64,000 bases of DNA, taken from the NCBI RefSeq assembly GCF_001281525.1, contig NZ_LGCI01000010.1, positions 920,869-984,868 on the forward strand, written 5' to 3'. Of this stretch, positions 60,005-64,000 are shown piece by piece. Within the stretch, counting starts at the first letter, position 1. Each line of letters begins with the position of its first letter. The position numbers were made by a program, and so were the translations under genes. Below the pieces are notes generated by a model, which did not search any database, was not told the origin of the DNA, and saw nothing but the letters and a program-made list of their open reading frames with translations. The DNA comes from Lysinibacillus macroides. Lineage in GTDB: Bacteria; Bacillota; Bacilli; Bacillales_A; Planococcaceae.

Positions 60005-61217
60005 TGATTTGAACGTAGTCATAGGTTAAGTCACATCCCCACGCATGCCCCTTGCCCTCACCTATACCAAGAGACACATAAATTTTTACCTCATGCATTT
60101 TTAAGAGTTGAATTAGTTCATCCTCTGAGAAAGGCACTGGCTCTCCATTTTCAACCATTGTTGCCCCACCAATTTGAATGGTGATTTTATCTGGATCAAC
60201 CACTGCACCACTATAGCCTACTGCTGCAATAATACGTCCCCAATTGGCATCACAGCCAAATACAGCAGTCTTGACAAGTGGTGAACCAACAACTGATTTA
60301 GCAATTTTACGTGCCTCCTCGTCTGAAATAGCCCCTTCAACCTCGACCTCAATTAGCTTTGTAGCACCTTCGCCATCCTTCGCAATCATTTTTGCTAAAT
60401 CTTCCGCTACCGTTTTCAGTGTATAGTAAAAATGATGCCAATCTGGATGCTCAGGTGTTAATGTATCATTGCCTGCTAAGCCATTTGCTAAAACAACCAC
60501 CGTATCGTTTGTAGATGTATCTCCATCCACTGTAATCGCATTAAATGTTAAATTCGTAATATCCGCGAGTGTTGCTTGTAAAACATCTGCTTCAATTTTG
60601 GCATCAGTTGTAATAAAGCCAAGCATCGTTGCCATATTCGGCTCAATCATCCCTGACCCTTTTGCTACGCCAGCAATAATAACTTCCTTGCCATCCACAG
60701 TCGTACTATAGCTTGTGTTTTTCATCACAGTATCCGTTGTCAAAATAGCCTGTGCAAAATCAATGGCGCTTTCTAAATTGTCCTTTGGCTCTAGCTTTTG
60801 AATCCCATCAATGATTGGTTCCATTTTCATGATTTCCCCAATCACTCCTGTTGAGCAAACACCTACTAAATTTGCTGCAATGCCCAATTTTTCAGCTGCC
60901 AGTGTTTGCATTGTCTGTGCATCTTGCAGACCTTGCTTCCCTGTGCAGGCATTGGCATTACCAGAATTCACAATCATTGCCTGCATTTTTTTGGTTGTGT
61001 AAACTACTTCTTTTGTGACTTTTAATGGCGCTGCCTGCACAGCATTTGTTGTAAAAACACCTGCAACACTAGCAGGAACCTCACTTACTAAAAGCGCTAA
61101 ATCCTTTTTCTTATGCTTTAAACCGCAGTGTAGCCCTGCTGCCTTAAAACCCTTTGGTGAAACAATATTTTTACTTGATAATTTTTTTATACTATTTGTG
61201 GATGTCGACATGGTCAT
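59985..61217 (-). CDS. argJ: Bifunctional glutamate N-acetyltransferase (410 aa)
   Basis: Start at MTMSTSTNSIKKL (61217, AAAGGAGG upstream). The self-cleavage region GSGMIEPNMATMLGF (Ala-Thr site) and TVDGDTSTNDTVVVLANG are typical. Recycles the acetyl group from acetylornithine and makes acetylglutamate. Lies between argC and argB, with overlap into argB. Confidence 0.95.
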   Translation of the reverse strand: MTMSTSTNSIKKLSSKNIVSPKGFKAAGLHCGLKHKKKDLALLVSEVPASVAGVFTTNAVQAAPLKVTKEVVYTTKKMQAMIVNSGNANACTGKQGLQDAQTMQTLAAEKLGIAANLVGVCSTGVIGEIMKMEPIIDGIQKLEPKDNLESAIDFAQAILTTDTVMKNTSYSTTVDGKEVIIAGVAKGSGMIEPNMATMLGFITTDAKIEADVLQATLADITNLTFNAITVDGDTSTNDTVVVLANGLAGNDTLTPEHPDWHHFYYTLKTVAEDLAKMIAKDGEGATKLIEVEVEGAISDEEARKIAKSVVGSPLVKTAVFGCDANWGRIIAAVGYSGAVVDPDKITIQIGGATMVENGEPVPFSEDELIQLLKMHEVKIYVSLGIGEGKGHAWGCDLTYDYVQINASYRS

Positions 61218-61251
61218 TCCATTTCCTCCTTTGATTGAAAAGTCACAGTTG

Positions 61252-62295
61252 CTAAATAAAGAATGGTACAACATCTAGCCCTGTTGTTTGGGGTAAATCA
61301 AATTGAACGTTCATATTCTGGATCGCCTGCCCTGCTGCTCCTTTGACAAGATTATCAATCACGCTAACAATTGTGGCACGGTTTGTACGGCTATCCACCT
61401 TCACTAAAATATCGCAATAATTGGAACCTTTTACACGATTGGTTGCTAAGCTATTACTATCTGTCACAATCCGCACAAATGGATGTTTTTCATAGGTTGT
61501 CTGTAAACAAGCAACTAGCTGTGCCTCCGTAATACCTGGCAAGACAGGAGCGTAGGTTGTTGCTAAAATACCCCTTGTCATCGGTACTAAATGTGTATTA
61601 AATGTAATCGTTGTATCTACATGTGCAAATATCGAAATAGCTTGCTCAATTTCCGGGATATGTTGATGGGTATTCATTTTATAGATCGAGAAGTTCTCAT
61701 TGGCCTCACTAAAATGCGTTGTTTGTGATGGCTTATTCCCAGCTCCTGAAATACCACTTTTGGCATCAATAACTAAAAAGTTTGGATCAATTAACTGCTC
61801 TTTTAGCAATGGTAATAACGACAATAAAACAGCCGTTGGGTAGCAACCAGGATTGGCAATCAGTGTTGCCTGTCGTATAGCTTCTGAATTCCATTCTGTT
61901 AAGCCATAAACACTTTGCTGGAGGCTTGTGAATGGTGCAGCTTTTTTGCCATACCATGTTTCATAGCTTGTCGGGTCTTTTAATCGGAAGTCACCAGACA
62001 AATCGATCAATTTCGGACCTTTCCCTACTAATGGTGGTAAAAGCTCACTTGTCACCCCAGAAGGTGTACTTGCAAACACGACGTCATATTGTGCCAAAAC
62101 GTCATGATCAATTTTTTGTAAGGGTGTATCAGCAATTTGCACAAGATGTCCAAACTTAGAAGAAAAAATGACGCCTTCCTCAGAAGATGTAAATAACTCA
62201 ATCTGCTCTACAGCTGAATGATTATGTAAAAATCGAATAAGTTCCAATCCGCCATATCCTGTTGCTCCAACAATACCTACTTTCAATGCGCTCAC
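61252..62295 (-). CDS. argC: N-acetyl-gamma-glutamyl-phosphate reductase (347 aa)
   Basis: Rossmann loop GIVGATGYGGLELIRFL and catalytic Cys in ANPGCYPTAVLLSLLP, with HLVPMTRGILAT near residue 235. Reduces acetylglutamyl phosphate with NADPH. First gene of argC-argJ-argB-argD, driven by the promoter at 62316-62344. Confidence 0.96.
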   Translation of the reverse strand: MSALKVGIVGATGYGGLELIRFLHNHSAVEQIELFTSSEEGVIFSSKFGHLVQIADTPLQKIDHDVLAQYDVVFASTPSGVTSELLPPLVGKGPKLIDLSGDFRLKDPTSYETWYGKKAAPFTSLQQSVYGLTEWNSEAIRQATLIANPGCYPTAVLLSLLPLLKEQLIDPNFLVIDAKSGISGAGNKPSQTTHFSEANENFSIYKMNTHQHIPEIEQAISIFAHVDTTITFNTHLVPMTRGILATTYAPVLPGITEAQLVACLQTTYEKHPFVRIVTDSNSLATNRVKGSNYCDILVKVDSRTNRATIVSVIDNLVKGAAGQAIQNMNVQFDLPQTTGLDVVPFFI

Positions 62296-62315
62296 CTCTG
62301 AAATAAGTTAAAAAT

Positions 62316-62365
62316 AGTATACGTCTGCATAATTATTAAGTCAACTGAATTTTTATTTAATTATA
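62316..62365 (-). promoter_or_regulatory. arg operon promoter and possible ARG box
   Basis: TTGACT-N17-TATACT on the minus strand (62344 to 62316), about 20 bp upstream of the argC start. Just upstream and overlapping are AT-rich partial dyads (ATTAAATAAAAATTCA, then AATAATTATGCA) resembling an ARG box, where ArgR/AhrC would repress with arginine. The box assignment is by eye. Confidence 0.65.
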
Positions 62366-62388
62366 ATTTTTATCGTTTTCCGACAGAA

Positions 62389-62757
62389 GACGCCCACTCC
62401 AAGGAATGTGTAAGGTGTAGCCCCATGAGTAAGTGGGAGATGAATGTCGGTTGGCGATAGCCAACATGCCTTCTTGAGGGTATAATATTCTTGAACGATT
62501 CTACTGTAGTAGTAGGTGTATAAATAGAACTCGTCTGCTGGCTATCGTTCGCCAATAGCTTTCAAGAGTCGCACGAGATCACTGTAAACCTATGGCACGA
62601 AAACCAAGTGGCAAACCGAAAACAAGATTGAAAGACCATACGAATCTCGTATCAATCGTAGGGACTACGAGGGTAGCCTGCTAAAAAACTGGCGGTTACG
62701 TTGGTGTTCGCAGGAATCTCCCACTTCAAGCGTGAGCTAAGTGGCGAGTAGTTCAAG
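62389..62757 (+). mobile_element. IS200/IS605-like non-coding relic (about 370 bp)
   Basis: The right end carries CTCCCACTTCAAGCGTGAGC then TAAGTGGCGAGTAGTTCA, typical of IS605-group right ends that overlap omega RNAs. The left end has a matching CCCACTC..GAGTAAGTGGG hairpin. The interior has a long imperfect hairpin (TTGGCGATAGCCA with TGGCTATCGTTCGCCAA) and no tnpA or tnpB. It is probably a deletion derivative that moved in trans or a fossil. Lies between the arg promoter and acsA. Confidence 0.6.
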
Positions 62758-62804
62758 AAAAGATACCGCTTACTTCTATACAATTGTAAGTATCAGAAAA
62801 AATA

Positions 62805-62845
62805 GGGCAAGAATCCTTTCGTTCATCGAAGGAATTCTTGCCCCT
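62805..62845. terminator. Terminator of the acetyl-CoA synthetase gene
   Basis: GGGCAAGAATCCTTTCG with complementary CGAAGGAATTCTTGCCC (one bulge/mismatch) flanked by runs of A/T on both sides; on the minus strand it ends in TATTTTTT. Confidence 0.75.
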
Positions 62846-62881
62846 TTTTATGCATCTATTGTATAAATATCGACGGGTCTT

Positions 62882-64000
62882 TTAATCTTCCATTGTTGAT
62901 AAATCACCTGTTGGTAAATTTAATTCCCATGCCTTCAATACACGACGCATAATTTTTCCGCTACGCGTTTTTGGCAGCTTGTCCTTAAATTCAATTTCTC
63001 GTGGTGCTGCATGAGCAGATAAGCCCTTCTTTACAAAATCACGTATATCCTCAATTAATGCATCGGAAGGCTCAACACCATCACGCAATGCTACAAAGGC
63101 TTTAATAATTTCTCCACGTACTGGGTCAGGCTTACCAATTACGCCTGCTTCAATCACATCTGGATGCTCTAGTAGCTTACTTTCTACCTCAAACGGCCCT
63201 ACACGCTCACCAGCCGTCATAATAACATCATCCACACGCCCTTGGAACCAGAAGTAGCCATCCTCATCCATATAGGCAGAATCTCCAGATACATACCATT
63301 CACCTTTTAAGAAATAGGATTCATAGCGCTCTGGATTGCCCCAAATTTGGCGCATCATCGCAGGCCAGCCTCGTCGAATAGCTAAGTTCCCCATTGTAAA
63401 TGGAGGTACCTCCTCACCCGTATCATCAACAATCGTTGCATAAATACCAGGGAGTGGTTTTCCCATAGAGCCTGGCTTGATATCCATCGAAGGATAGTTA
63501 CAAATCATATGAGCGCCTGTTTCTGTCATCCACCATGTATCATGTATACGGTGTCCTAGCTCCTCTACCCCCCAGCGAATGACTTCTGGATTTAATGGCT
63601 CACCAACCGATAAAACATGTCGTAGCGATGATAAATCATAATTTTCAAGCAAGCCACTGCCCGCACCCATCAGCATACGGAACGCTGTTGGGGCACTATA
63701 CCAAACAGTTACACTATAGTCCTCAATAGCTTGATACCATGCCTGTGGTGAGAATCTTCCACCAACAATTAACATTGTCACGCCATTTAACCATGGACCA
63801 AAGATGCCGTAAGCAGTTCCCGTTACCCAACCTGGATCGGCTGTACACCAGTAAATATCATCATCACGTAAATCAAGCACCCACTGTGTTGATTGATATT
63901 GCTGAATCATCGCATTATGGACATGTAGCACTCCTTTTGGCGCACCTGTGGAACCAGATGTATAATGAAGAATCATTCCATCTTCTCGATCCACCCATTC
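62882..64000 (-). CDS. acsA: Acetyl-CoA synthetase, C-terminal part (partial)
   Basis: Frame is open to the right edge, so the N-terminal about 200 residues are missing. AMP-forming ligase motifs: HYTSGSTGAPKGVLH (P-loop), DTWWMTETGAHM (A5-like), SGDSAYMDEDGYFWF (A7) and PKTRSGKIMRRVLKA, whose Lys is the usual acetylation site. Resembles AcsA of B. subtilis. Makes acetyl-CoA from acetate, ATP and CoA. Independent of the arg operon, separated by an IS relic and a terminator. Confidence 0.92.
   Translation of the reverse strand, partial: EWVDREDGMILHYTSGSTGAPKGVLHVHNAMIQQYQSTQWVLDLRDDDIYWCTADPGWVTGTAYGIFGPWLNGVTMLIVGGRFSPQAWYQAIEDYSVTVWYSAPTAFRMLMGAGSGLLENYDLSSLRHVLSVGEPLNPEVIRWGVEELGHRIHDTWWMTETGAHMICNYPSMDIKPGSMGKPLPGIYATIVDDTGEEVPPFTMGNLAIRRGWPAMMRQIWGNPERYESYFLKGEWYVSGDSAYMDEDGYFWFQGRVDDVIMTAGERVGPFEVESKLLEHPDVIEAGVIGKPDPVRGEIIKAFVALRDGVEPSDALIEDIRDFVKKGLSAHAAPREIEFKDKLPKTRSGKIMRRVLKAWELNLPTGDLSTMED

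Overview
The window looks like Lysinibacillus or a close relative (low-GC Bacillales). This is inferred from AT-rich codon use, strong AGGAGG-type ribosome binding sites, a tyrosyl T-box, the argC-J-B-D order and a class A PBP with a Gly/Asn-rich tail. No database search was possible. About two thirds (1 to roughly 43.4 kb) is the right part of a contractile-tailed, PBSX/SPP1-like prophage whose left end lies outside the window. The rest is chromosome.

Prophage, read right to left on the minus strand. Integrase (42.1-43.2) lies beside an ImmA-like protease (41.5), a DUF6414-like protein (40.2), repressor/Cro genes (37.0-40.0) and a Rha/ORF6C antirepressor (35.3). Early genes follow (25-34.3): ERF annealase, DnaD-like initiator, AAA+ ATPase, cytosine and adenine methyltransferases, and many small zinc-ribbon proteins. 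A sigma-region-4-like late regulator (24.0) precedes an IS1182-type insertion (21.9-23.4). Then come terminases, portal, a head protein ending in a polymorphic-toxin-like domain, scaffold, decoration protein, capsid, connectors, sheath, tube, a frameshifted tail chaperone (7.9-8.5) and the tape measure gene (start 2027, running off the left edge).

The most striking region is a 5.8 kb island (about 2.05-7.85 kb) between the tail chaperone and the tape measure gene, which normally adjoin. It holds two lipoproteins, a type I-B-like CRISPR array with a good promoter and terminator, a second complete-looking lysogeny switch (ORF6N/ORF6C antirepressor, Cro-like, CI-like, about four operators), a decayed I-B-like array, and a type I-C-like array joined to it. 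No cas gene is visible, so the arrays would need Cas proteins from elsewhere. One spacer encodes, in frame, a peptide matching this prophage's own tape measure protein at the homologous site. This suggests spacers taken from related, competing phages. Four short plus-strand RNAs are predicted in prophage intergenic gaps, two with fully complementary terminator loops.

Chromosome. A secreted protein (43.9), a CPBP protease/TetR pair (45.2-46.6), an iron alcohol dehydrogenase (47.3), a cobalamin-binding-like protein (48.6), an unknown gene (49.5), a class C group II intron next to the tyrS terminator (50.4-52.3), tyrS with its T-box, a PBP1A-type synthase (54.0), an NAD-dependent epimerase (57.1), the arginine operon argC-argJ-argB-argD (62.3 to 58.0), an IS200/IS605-like non-coding relic (62.4-62.8), and the C-terminal part of an acetyl-CoA synthetase running off the right edge.
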